DNA from: Euonymus europaeus
Taxonomy: Eukaryota; Streptophyta; Magnoliopsida; Celastrales; Celastraceae
Length of the DNA stretch: 64,000 nucleotides
Assembly: GCA_963580455.1 (NCBI GenBank)
Contig: OY756968.1
Coordinates: 19,747,996-19,811,995, forward strand
Reading direction: 5' to 3'
This document shows positions 46,942 through 58,720 of the stretch, one piece after another. Made by a program: the position numbers and the translations under genes. Position 1 is the stretch's first letter. The number at the start of each line of letters is the position of its first letter. Under the pieces are notes generated by a model that made no database searches, was not told where the DNA came from, and was given only the letters and a program-made list of their open reading frames with translations.

Positions 46942-48100
46942 TGTTATCGTTTTAAAACTACTAAAAATATAGTAATTCCAAAACTCTATTTATACTCGCA
47001 AGTGCACGAATCCATGTAGTATAAGTGTGGGAAAGACGAGTGTCGTACCCACAGGGACTGAAGATTAATTAACTCCAATTCTTAAAAAAAACAAGTTTAA
47101 TTTTTTTATAGTAATATTAATAAACACAAAAACTAAAATGGAGAGATTAACACAAATAAATAAATACTAAGGCTTTGATTTCGCCACTCTATTGTATTTA
47201 AATCATATGGTTATCAATTATGAATTCATCCAAGCATATCAAAGATCAAGTTTTCTAATTAATGTAGTAGTCATTGGCATCTAACTTACCACATCTATCC
47301 ATAATTTGCAACTATCCATGGCATCTAGAATAATTTGACAAACAAAAATGCATTAGGATCAATGTAACTTATGAAATGATCACAAAAGTCCTAGCATATG
47401 GCATCTATGACTAGGTAACTTTGGTAATAAATTGCAAGAAGCTATTCTCAAATTGAGCATGACATCTACTACAATTTGCATCACATTAATCAAAGCTAGA
47501 TGGTAGCCAAGCATCAAGATTTAATTATTAATAAACATAGCAATTTAATACTTGACATGACATGAATAAATCACAATTAATTCAACGAAATTTATTAAAC
47601 ACAATAGAGTGAATCCATCATCACCTTAGTAAGAGGATTAGTTCCTCATATTAAGTTTACACAACAAATAGAAATAAATAAAATTCACAAACATAATTAA
47701 TAAAACAACTAGAAAACCCCCCTTAATTATACTTGTTGCAAGAACTACCTCTCTTTTCTCCTTGTTCCTCCTCTTCTTCTTGTTGTTCCTGCTTCTCTCT
47801 TCTCCTCCTCTCCTTTTATAGGGAAATGAAAGTGCTTGGTGGAGATAATGGGAATGGTTTGGTGAAGTGAAATGAGTTTGGTGAAATGGAAGAGTCTATA
47901 AGCAATGATGTCAACAAAACCTTCCATGATCTTCACTTGGGTTGGACTCATGATTGGGCCTATAAATATGAAAATAAACACAAAGTGATTCATCCATGGT
48001 GATTAAAATTTATTTGTACAAAATCACTTCAAAAACCCCAACTTTGTGACAAATGCTAATGATAATTTACATTTAAAGTAGATGTTTTCAACATCTATCA
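46942..48100 (-). repeat. A2 3' LTR (1159 bp)
   Basis: On the minus strand it starts TGATAGATGTTGAAAACATC, a terminal hairpin, and ends CGATAACA. The U5-like signature CCTGTGGGTACGAC and CTTGCGAGTATA is readable near 46995-47060 (reversed). Polypurine tract GGTTGGGGGTTG lies at 48101-48112. Confidence 0.88.
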
Positions 48101-49193
48101 CAACCCCCAACCAGCTTTTTGCTAGTCCCTAGCAACTTAAGCGTAAATATCATTCCATGATGAAGAATTTGAAAAAGAAATTACTTCCTTTCAGTATAAC
48201 AAAAAGTAAGAGATCACTGATGCTATCCAGAGTATTTTGATCACAACTTCCAGAATTTTTGTGTGTGTGCACTAAGCGAAAACCTTCTTACCGCAAACCA
48301 TGATGCATATAACCTAGAAGAATTATCCAAATAAAAGCATCAACTCCATATTCTCACAGGTTAAAGAAGGATTTTAGTGCTTGGAATTTCTCTCATGGAG
48401 TTGGAAAACATATATGCACTCAGAAGAAAAGTCAATTTAAGGACAGACAAAGAAACAAACATTGATCACATGATAGGTATATTAGTTGCCTAGAACTTCC
48501 ACAATTCTTACCACAAACATGCTTTGGAATTTAAAGATCAAAATTTTGAGATAAGAACAAATAATAGAAACTTGGTGAAATCAGAAACAAAATAAGATTA
48601 TACTTGTCTTCCTAAGGATGTTGAAGACTGAGAATGACTTACCATTCTTTTTTTTCTCTTTTATTTTCTTTTTCTCTCTTTTTTCTGATTTTTTGTTTTT
48701 TGTTTTTTTTTCACACCATACCTCACAAACAAAAGCTCAAGCAATTACAATTGAAATCTCAAAAATTGATCAATATCATCCTCAGCATTCAACCAACGTT
48801 CCACAAACCATGTAATGGTGTTCGTTGACAGCAATTATCCATTTCAAAATATCAATGAAAGTTCATAAGTTGTTTACTCATTTCTCCCCACTCATTTAAA
48901 ACTTAATTTGTGCTTTATCTTGAAAATTCTCTTAGTATTATGCATTATCATCCATCTTACCACGAGCCTTAGTATTTGTGCACAAAAGAGTTTTAGAAAT
49001 TATTTTCTAATAATCCAGATAGAAACATTGACTCAAACTTAATTGTACCAAATCATCAAAGTGCATGAATATGCCACCACCCCCCATCTATACAAGACAG
49101 TGTCCTCAATGTCACATAAGAGAATGAAATTGAACCATATGAAAAACAAGGCAAAGAAAGATAAAACCTAAAGGTGAAATAACTCGAAAGCGA
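48101..49193 (-). other. A2 3' non-coding region
   Basis: No supported frame. On the element's sense strand it holds an A-rich tract (48648-48712 reversed) and GAGGACACTGTC followed by a G-rich tract near 49079-49115 reversed, matching the arrangement in A1. Confidence 0.6.
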
Positions 49194-50112
49194 TTAGTTG
49201 AAAGCATTCATCATCTCCAGGAGAGTATCCAGCTTTTGCTCTATCCGCTGTTGTCTAACCCCCAATTGTGTTAATTGCCCCATAACTGTACTCAGTTTGT
49301 ATGGATGTGAAGAGTCTACAGCTAGCGGTGGTGATGCTCTATGTACTTTGGCTCCATGTCCACATTTCCAATAGTGGTGCTAGATATTCTGAAGATTGCT
49401 GAGGTCGAGGAGGGTGAATACCCTTGAATTGAAGCAATCGCATGATGAGCCTTGGAAAATATAATTTTCCAACTTTTGTTAGGCCTCTATTCGACAAAAA
49501 GTTTGACCTTAAGCATTGAAGCCATATAAATTTTCCCTACATCAAACCAGGTCCCCTTATACATGTAGCATAAGGTTGCTAAGAACTTGCTCCGCCGCTG
49601 CTAAGAATGGCCGAGGGGGCAGAGATTTTTTCGAATGGCGTCCTCGAGCAACCACATATTTGGTGGTAAGTAAGAACGTCGTGTAGCGTTGGCATATCGA
49701 TTGTAGTTACCCTTACACATCTCATTAATCATCTATTCTTTTCTTGCGGTGATAGGTGCTTTAAATCCAGTGGAAGTATCATATTCTAGTGGAAAACCTA
49801 GACAAAAATAGAGTTTCGATGTCATAAATCAAACTTTCACGCCAACTATGATGACCTTATACACTATGCCCTTCTCAACCTTCTTAAGAGTAGAATAAAA
49901 TGAACGAATGATCTTCGGATAGACGGGCAAGTTCATATTAGGATCTAGATCCATGAGAAACATCAAGTTGTGAGTCCTCAAAAACTACATTGCTCATTGA
50001 GTAGCATCGACTTGTTGAATTAGTGTATCAATCTTGCATTTCAGGATGATATCGGCTCTCTGGAATAGATGGTCCTTCGTATGGTAGGTAGACGAACGAA
50101 GGCGCCTCGGCA
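49194..50112 (-). pseudogene. A2 post-pol ORF remnant, plant-transposon-protein-like
   Basis: From ATG 50112 on the minus strand one frame gives a coherent protein for more than 700 bp with about six stops (TGA and TAG), then a shift, and a helical C-terminus ending EMMNAFN before TAA at 49194-49196. The middle (IIRSFYSTL ... GIVYKVIIVGVKV) resembles the FYANM/VYVQGIMVPF part of the O1 third ORF, and the C-terminal helix is similar in kind. It stands where Athila elements may have an env-like ORF, but I see no env traits. Moderate to low certainty on family. Confidence 0.5.
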
Positions 50113-50306
50113 TCTTTCCGATGGCTATAAAAGGAAATTAGAAATCAGTAGAAGTAAAAACAGTAGGAAGGGCTGCAGTGCATAAATAGATTTTATTATT
50201 ATTTTTTTTATTTCTTATACAATCACATACCATGAGATTGGAATATGGGTTGCCTCCCATGAGCGTTGTATTTAACGTCGGAGCTAGACGAAGTGATACC
50301 TTTTAA

Positions 50307-53300
50307 TTACTTACCTGGGTCTCGAAGTGTAATACTAGACTCTGCTGCATTAAAATTGGCTTCAAAGTAATGTTTGAGACGATGCCCATTAACCTTGAAT
50401 TCATTTCTCATCTCCAAGTTCTTGATGTCAACAGCACCATGTGGATATACATGAACAACTTGAAATGGACCATACCATCGCGAACGTAATTTCCCTGGAA
50501 AAAGTTTTAGGTCTAAAATTAAACAAAAGTACCTTTTGACTAGGAGAAAATTCTTTAGCCACGATATCCTGATCATGGTATCGCTTGGTCCTATCCTTGT
50601 AAATTCGTGATTTTCATAAGCTTCATCACGAATTTGTTCGAGTTCATTTAGCTGTAATTTTCTCTTCTCACCAGCAACATCATAATCAAAGTTGAACCTT
50701 TTGATTGCCCATTATGCATTGTGTTCAAGTTCTACAAGAAGATGACAAGCCTTTCCAAAAATCAAACAGTATGGAGTCATGCCAATTGGAGTTTTGTACG
50801 TAGTTTGATATGCCCAAAGAGCATCGTTTAATTTTATACTCCAATCAATTTTCTTGATATTCACTGTCTTCTCCAGAATTTGTTTGATTCTCTGTTAGAA
50901 ATCTTAGCTTGTCCACTAGATTGAGGATGATAAGCAGTGGCAATCTAATGTGTGATGTTATATTTGGCAAGAAGTGTAGCCACACTCCGATTCAAAAAAT
51001 ACTTTCCTTCATCACTGATTATAGCATGTAGAGTACTATATCTGGAAAATATTACTCTTTGAAGTAACCGGGTCATGACATCACTTTTGTTAGATGAGCT
51101 TGCAACGGCTTCAACCCATTTGGATACGTAATCTACTGCCACCAATATGTACTCATTTCCAAAAGACTTAGGAAATGGCCCATGAAATCTATTCCCAGAC
51201 ATCAAAGATTTCGACTACCAGAATATTGTTGAGTGGCATTTCATTCTGCGAGAAATATTGCCAAGTCTCTGACAATTATCACATGTAGAGCAAAAAATGT
51301 GAGCATCTTTATGGAGAGTGGGCCAATAGAATCCTAATTGCAAAATCTTTGTAGCAATTCTTTGAGTGCCAAAGTGACCCCCACAAGCAAATGTATGACA
51401 AAATTGCAAAATACTCCGTTGTTCCTCTTGGGGCACACACCTACAAATAATTTGATCAGCACAATGCTTGTACAAATAGGGCTCGTCCCAAAAATAATGC
51501 TTGGCTGTGGAGAAGAATTTATTCCGTTGTTGAGAAGTCCAGCTCTTGAGAATAACACCTTCTGCAAGATAATTAGTTATGTAAGCATACCAAGGTACCT
51601 CAATTTGTACAACAAGAAGTTGTTCATCTGGGAAGCTTTCATTCAATGGCAGCTCAGTTTGGTCATCACTATTTTCTTGAACAATACGAGATAGATGATC
51701 TGCTACAACATTCTCTGCTCCCTTCTTGTCTTTTATCTCCAAATCAAATTCTTGGAGCAATAATATCCAACGAATTAATCTTGGCTTTGAATCCTTTTTG
51801 GAAAGCAAATATTTGAAAGCTACATGATCATTGTATACAATCACCTTATAACCAATTAAGTATGATCGAAATTTCTCCAGTGCAAAAAACACTGCTAGTA
51901 ATTCTTTCTCTGATGTTTAGTAATTGAGTTGAGCATCATTAAGAGTACTACAGGCATAATAAATGACATGTGGCAACTTGTCAACTCTTTGACCCAATAC
52001 CGCCCCAACTACATAATCACTTGCATCACACATGAGCTCAAATGGTAAACTCCAGTATAGTGCTGTCCTTATCGATGCTAATGTAAGTAACTGCTTCAAT
52101 TTGTTGAATGCCTATAGACACTCATCATCAAAGTTGAGAACTGCACCTTTGGTAAGCAGACTGCATAGTGGCCGAGAAATCTTTGATAAAGCGACGATAG
52201 AACCCCGCATGTCCAAGAAAAGATCGCACTTCTATGACTGAAGTGGGAGGTGGTAATTTAGATATAACTTCAATTTTTGCTTTGTCCATTGCAATCCCAT
52301 CTGTTGAAATGGGATGGCCAAGAACAATACCCTCTTGCACCATAAAGTGACATTTCTCCCAATTGAGAACCAAACTAGTTTCCTTGCATCTTTCCAAAAC
52401 CAAGGCAAGATTATACAGGCATGTGTCAAAAGAAGAACCAAACACAGAGAAATCATCCATAAATACCTCGATGATATTACCCACCATGTCAAAGAAAATG
52501 CTTGTCATACACCATTGAAATGTAGCTAGTGCATTGCATAGTCCAAATGGCATCCTTCTGTATGCAAATGTTCTAAAAGAACATGTAAATGTCGTATTCT
52601 CTTGATCCTCAGGTGCAATGACAATCTGGTTATAACCTGAGTATCCATCAAGAAAACAATAATGAGAATGGCCAGTAAGTCTCTCTAGCATCTAATCAAT
52701 AAATGGCAATGGAAAGTGATCCTTTCTTGAAGCATAATTTAGCTTTTGGTAATCAATACACACACGCCACCCTGTTTGTTTTCTTGTTGGGATGAGCTCA
52801 TTCTTTTCATTGGTGATCACTGTGATTCCTGACTTTTTGGGAATAACTTGCACTGGACACACCCATTTGCTGTCAGAAATAGGATATATAACTCCAACAT
52901 CGAGCAACTTCAATATTTTAGTTCCAACAACCTCCTTCATAGCTAGATTTAGGCTTTTTTGTGCTTCACGCGAGGATTTTGAATCATCTTCTAGCAAAAT
53001 TCGGTGCATGCACATAGTAGGACTTATGCCTTTGATATCAGCAATGGACCATCCAAGAACACTCTTGTATTCACATAACACCCACAAAAGACTTTCTTCC
53101 TCTGAATTAGTAAGATTAGCAGCTACAATGACAGGTAATGCTTCCTCAACACCAAGATAAGCATATTTCAAATGCTCTGAAAGTTGCTTCAATTCTAACT
53201 TTGGTGGACATTCAATGGAAGGGATCACTTTGGTGACTGGAGGACCAAGAACTTCAAAAGTTCATCTCCATTGGTTATTTGATAGTTGTTGCTTCTCCAG

Positions 53301-55665
53301 ATATGCACAAAATTCCACAACATCTCCATCTTCATTAACCTGCAATTCAAGAAAAGTAAGGCAAGTTGCCAAATGATCAATAGAATGATGCTCCAAAAAT
53401 ATATCAAAAATTAAGACATCTAAAATTTCAATGCTGAAACATTCCCTGATATCCGATGGATGTCGTGTAGCTTCAAACAACTTAAATTCTACTGTTTGTC
53501 CTTGTACTGTCATAGACAAACAACCCTTTTGAACATCCACAATAGTTCCTACAGTGGCCAAGAAAGGTTGACCCAAAATAATTGGTACATTTCTGTCTTC
53601 CTCCATGTCAAGAATGATAAAATCTACAGGAAGGAAGAATTTGTCAACTTGGACAAGCACATCCTCTATAGTTCCCCTTGGAAATTTTATCGATCGATTC
53701 GCTAATTGCAAAGTGATTGAAGTTGGTTGTAACTCCTTCTCTAGACCTAGCTGCACAAAAACAGAATATGACATTAGATTAATACTAGCACCTAAATCTA
53801 GAAAACTTTTTCAAAAGAAACTTGACCAACAACACAAGGAATAGTGAAACTTCCTGGATATTTCAACTTTGGTGGTAGTTTCTTGTTCAACACAGTACTA
53901 CATTGTTTAGTTAGCATCGCCTTCTCATATGGTGGCAGCTTCTTCTTCCTTGTACAAATATCTTTCAGAAATTTTGCATAAGCTGGAATTTGTGGGACTG
54001 CATCTAGGAGAGGTATATTAATCTCCACCTTCCGAAAAATATCCATGACCTTCTGAATTTGTTCAACCTTCTTTTCGCTCCCCAATCATCTAGGAAAAGG
54101 CATATGAGGTTCAAAACTCTGAGTTTTTACTGGTGCACTAACTTTGCTTTGAATCATTGTTGATTCTTTCTTCTGTGACCTTTCTTCATTTTTAGAAGCG
54201 TCTTTGTCCAAATATCCCACAGTTCGTCCTCCACAAGTAGTGATGACATTCATTTGTTCCTTACCTTTCGGATTAATTTCTGTCTGACTTGGAAGTTTTT
54301 CAAATTCTCTTTTACTTAATTGCTTCACAATTTGACCAACTTGAACTTCAAGTTTCTGAATGGAAGTTTGAGTATTGTTGAATTGTTGGTTGTAAATGCT
54401 ATTCTGCTGTGTCATCTTTTGAATGAAATTATTGGTATTAAGAGCAAGAAGAGTCATTTGTTCTTCCAACGAAGTTTTTCTTGGTTCTGTTTGTGCCTGC
54501 TGTTGATTTTGATGGATTTTCTTGTTCTGATATTGTCCCCTCCAACCAAAATTTGGATGGGTTTTCCATCCCGGATGGTTTGTAGTTGCATATGGAATGC
54601 TGTTGGGATAAAAACCACTTTGCCCTGCATAATTGATTTGTTCTTGTTCTGAGAGAGGAGACATGGGACACATCTCTGTAGTTTGATATGATTGAGAACA
54701 AATTGCGCACACTACAACTTGAGCTGCTTGTTGAGATGATGACGAATTCTGACAGAAAATGCTTTTACCAACATATCAATTTTTTGTTCCATGGCTTTCA
54801 ACTGAGGTTGATTCCTATCTGTGGTGTGGACTTCGTACATGCCTCTTGGAAGTTTTACTCCTTGCTTTCCTTGAGAAGAGAATTGTTGAGAATTCTTGCT
54901 TAGAGTTTCAAATAACTCAAAAGCTTCTTCACTACTTTTCTCCATCAACACACCTCCATATGCAGAGTCTACGATGCTTGTATTGTTAGCATCCAAACCT
55001 TCATAAAAAGCTTGAATTTGATCTTCTTGAGATAGGTTGTGGTGTGGACATTTGAGAAGCAGCTGTTTAAATTGCTCCCAAGCTTCATAGAATAAGTCAC
55101 CATCCTTTTTCTACCATGTTTGAATGTCTTTCCTTAATTGCTTTGTTTTCTGGGCTGGAAAAAATTTCTTCAAGAATTTTGTTGCCATTTCCTCCCATGA
55201 ATTGATCGATTCTGGGGCCAATGAATTGAATCATAGGTTTGTAGCATCTTTGAGGGAAAATGGGAACAGAATGAGTCGAACTTCCTCTGGTGTCAAACCC
55301 TGGACACGTTGTGTCATATAGAGGTCAAAGAAATCCCTGATGTGCGGATACTTATCATCTAATGGTGTGCCTCTAAAATGAGGTACTGCATTAAGAAAAG
55401 TTGGAGAGAATGTGACATTTCCTTGAACATTGGGTTGAAGTGCTATGCTTCATGGTTGAGCCAAATTCTGAGGTATAAATGAATTCTTCATTGGCCTTCG
55501 AATTTGTGCATTAGCTTGTGGATTTACAACTTGGGCAAGAGCATTTATATTTTGTTCTTCCATATTTCTTTTCATTCTTGCTTCTCTTCTGAGTTGTGCG
55601 AGAGTTTGCTCAATCTCTGGATCGTATTCGAGTAGGTTAAGACTTTTAGATCGACGTCCAAGCAT
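50307..55665 (-). pseudogene. A2 gag-pol remnant
   Basis: Minus-strand pieces in Athila order: gag from ATG 55665 (MLGRRSK, then LEYDPEIEQ) through about 54712; knuckle CX2CX4TX4C near 54709, with Thr at the His position; protease region 53774-53262; RT 53228-52128 with FMDDF near 52460; RNase H and integrase 52099-50945 with the HHCC site near 51380-51250; integrase end to 50307. It is broken by at least eight stops or frameshifts (for example TGA 55450-55452). RT keeps both catalytic Asp residues. The stem-loop ATGGGAGGCAACCCAT follows pol near 50246-50262. Confidence 0.88.
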
Positions 55666-55755
55666 GTACTCGAAGAATAAAGTAAACTATTCGATAAATA
55701 AATAAATAGGCAATAATATACACAATTGAAACTAGAGATAAATTAATAACTCCAG

Positions 55756-55773
55756 TCCCCGACAACGGCGCCA
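55756..55773 (-). other. A2 primer binding site
   Basis: On the minus strand TGGCGCCGTTGTCGGGGA, one base different from the A1 site. The LTR-to-PBS spacer, ending in AAGTTTT, is shared with A1. Confidence 0.88.
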
Positions 55774-55779
55774 AAAACT

Positions 55780-56357
55780 TGTTATCGTTTTAAAACTACT
55801 AAAAATATAGTAATTCTAAAAATCACAAATCCAAGTAGTATAAGTATGGCAAAGACGAGTGTCGTACCCACTGGGACTGAAGATTAATTAACTCCAATTC
55901 TTAAAAAAAAAGTTTAATTTTTATAGTAATATTAATAAACACAAAAACTAAAATGGAGAGATTAACACAAATAAATAAATACTAAGGCTTTGATTTCACC
56001 ACTCTATTGTATTTAAATCATATAGTTATCAATTATGAATTCATCCAAGCATATCAAAGATCAAGTTTTGTAGTTCATGTAGTAGTCATTGGCATCTAAC
56101 TTACCACATCTATCCTTAATTTGCAACTATCCATGGCATCTGGACTAATTTGACAAACAAGAATGCATTAGGATCAATGTAACTTATGAAATGATCACAA
56201 AATTCCTAGCATATGGCATCTCTGACTAGGTAACTTTGATAATAAATTGCAAGAAGCTATTCTCAAATTGAGCATGACATCTACTACAATTTGCATCACA
56301 TTAATCAAACCTAGATGATAGCCAAGCATCAAGATTTAATTATTAATAAACATAACA
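55780..56357 (-). repeat. A2 5' LTR, truncated
   Basis: Aligns with 46942 to about 47540 of the 3' LTR, with substitutions and an about 22-bp deletion near 55818-55830. Homology stops at 56357, so about 580 bp of the LTR 5' part is gone. Copia C2 coding sequence begins at once. Confidence 0.88.
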
Positions 56358-57037
56358 GCTTGGGAAGCAGCCATGCACACTGAGTTGGCAGCTTTACTTT
56401 CCAATCACACTTGGGATCTCACATCTTTACCTCCTGGGTGTCGAGCTATTAGGCCCGCTAAGTGGGTATACAAACTTAAATATAACTCGGATGGTACCAT
56501 TGAACGCCATAAGGCCCGCTTAGTGACACAAGGATTTCGTCAACGAGCTGGTTTTGACTACACTGAGACTTTTTCTCCTGTCGTCAAAATGGTGACTGTT
56601 CGGATTTTTCTTGCTTTGGCTTCCATGTCGAATTGGTCTTTACACCAACTAGATGATCACAATGCTTTTCTCAATGGGGATTTGACCAAGGAAGTTTATA
56701 TGAAGCAACCTCCTGGCTATCAACATCAAAATCCTTCTCTTGTTTGCAAGTTACGAAAATCTATCTATGGGCTGAAGCAAGCCTCCCGCCAGTGGAATGA
56801 AAAATTCACATTTTTGTTAATGTCTTATGGGTTCAAGCAATCCAAGAGTGATTATTCATTGTTCACTTTCCAGCGAGGTCATGATTTTATTGCCTTACTT
56901 TTGTACGTCAATGATATGATTATTGGTGGGACAAATGCTGATCTTATTAATTCTATAAAAATATATCTTGCTGGTTGTTTTAAGCTCAAGCACTTGGGTC
57001 CATTGAAATACTTTCTTGGGTTGGAGATCAGCCGTGG
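56358..57037 (+). pseudogene. copia element C2, RT part
   Basis: Plus-strand copia RT starting in mid-protein at the A2 junction: WEAAMHTELAAL, then KARLVTQGFRQ near 56511, LDDHNAFLNG near 56650, SIYGLKQ near 56760, and YVND near 56905 where YVDD is expected, so one catalytic Asp is Asn. The frame runs into the insert at 57038 and resumes at 58721. The element's gag, integrase and 5' LTR are missing. An enzyme with YVND would not be expected to work. Confidence 0.9.
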
Positions 57038-58716
57038 ACGAAAAACGTTCCCCATGACTTTTTATGCTTGCATGTCAAATTTCAGCCCATTCGGAGCTCA
57101 TTTGGGGGGTCACACGCACTTTACGCTCGTCTTACGCCCGGATTCGGACTTCTGTAAAAACCTCGACTCAAGTTCACAATGGCCGACCAAATAGGCTTTT
57201 TATGACATTTTGTAGCCCCCCTCCATCCTTTCTTCCATCAGCGCGACGCCCACCCCTAGCGCGCGCGGGGGACTTTCATGAGCGATGGACCTGTCCCCCC
57301 TTATATATGTCTTAAGAGCGTTTCTGAAACCGCCAGTAGGAGATATCAAAATCAGAAAAAGCGTAGTCCCCCCCATTCTTCGAGCAGAGCTCGAAATTTG
57401 CCAAAAGTCCGAGAACAAAAAATGTTCCTTATGACATTTTAAGATTCCACGTCAAATTTCAGACCATTCCGAGCAGTTTTGAAATTTCACTCGCACCTTG
57501 ACCTCGTCGGGGGCGCTGGATATGGTCTTCCTGGAAAACCCTCCATCCAAGTTCGGAATTTGCCAAAAGTCCGAGAACGAAAAATGTTCCCCATGACTTT
57601 TTATGATTGCATATCAAATTTCAGCCCATTCGGAGCTCATTTGGGGGGTCACAGGCACTTTGCGCTCGTATGGCGTCCGGATTCGGACTTTTGAAAAAAC
57701 CTCGACTCAAGTTCACAATGGCCGACCAAATAGGCTTCTTATGACATTTTGTAGCCCCCCTCCATCCTTTCTTCCATCAGCGCGACGCCCACCCCTAGCG
57801 CGCGCGAGGGACTTTTATGAGCGATGGACCTGTCCCCCCTTATATATGTCTTAAGAGCGTTTCTGAAACCGCAAGTAGGAGACGTCAAAATCAGAAAAAG
57901 CGTAGTCCCCCCCATTCTTCGAGCAGAACTCAAAATTTGCAAAAAGTCCGAGAACAAAAAATGTTCCTTATGACATTTTATGCTTCCACGTCAAATTTCA
58001 GCCCATTCCGAGCATATTTGGGGTGGCACTCGCACCTTGCCCTCGTCGGGTGAGCTGGATATGGACTTCTTGGAAAACCCTCCATCGGAGTTCTGAATTT
58101 TAAAAAGTCATAGAACGAAAAACGTTCCCCATGACATTTTATGCCCGCATGTGAAATTTCAGACCATTCGGAGCTCATTTGGGTGGTCACCCCCACTTTG
58201 CGCTCGTCGGGTGCCCCGAATCGGACTTTTGAAAAAAAGCACGACCCAAGTTCAAAATCTCCCGGACAATGCCCGACCAAATAGGCTTCTTATGACATTT
58301 TATAGCTCCACGTGAAGTTTTGGGTCATTCGGAGTTGGCGGGGTACTTGGTTGTGCAAACCATGGGCTCCCGGCACCCCGTGGTGGCCTCCATATGGCGT
58401 GTGGAACAACACCTTCATCCGAGTTTGGAATTTGCCAAACCTCCGAGAAAAAAAAACGTTCCCCATGACTTTTGATGCTTCCATGTGAAATTTCAGCCCA
58501 TTCCGAGCTCATTTGGGTGGTCACCCGCACTTTGCGCTCGTCGGGGTGCACCGATTCGGACTTTTGTAAAAAACCCGACCCGAGTTCAAAATCCCTCGCA
58601 CAATGCCCGACCAAATAGGGTTCTTGTGACATCTTATAGCTCCGCGTGAAGTTTCGGGTCATTCGGGGTTGGGCGGGTACCTGGGTGGGCAAACCATGGG
58701 CTCCCGGCACCCCGGG
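57038..58716. repeat. GC-rich satellite-like insert in C2 (1679 bp)
   Basis: Flanked by GTGG on both sides (57034-57037 and 58717-58720); removing it with one GTGG joins the copia frame (SRG then SSGLM). It is built of diverged tandem units that start ACGAAAAACGTTCCCC at 57038, 57577 and 58115, and near 58446, so periods of about 539, 538 and 331 bp. Shorter sub-units share ATTTCAGCCCATTC. It is far richer in G and C than its surroundings. There are no LTRs, no terminal inverted repeats and no tail. Short ORFs occur on both strands, one minus ORF twice, but none shows a domain. Confidence 0.85.
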
Positions 58717-58720
58717 GTGG

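Larger units (their letters stand above)
46942..56357 (-). mobile_element. decayed Athila-lineage retrotransposon A2
   Basis: Minus-strand element: truncated 5' LTR (55780-56357), primer site (55756-55773), gag-pol remnants (50307-55665), a further ORF remnant (49194-50112), polypurine tract and a full 3' LTR (46942-48100). It is inserted in the C1 coding region (left-flank ACAGT). The right target duplication is missing because the 5' LTR is cut and joined to copia C2. Many stops and frameshifts show that it is older than A1. Confidence 0.9.

Noticed and set aside
57038..58716. Helitron or CACTA element
   Set aside because: No CTRR hairpin end, no A/T insertion site, no CACTA termini; the flanking repeat is GTGG.
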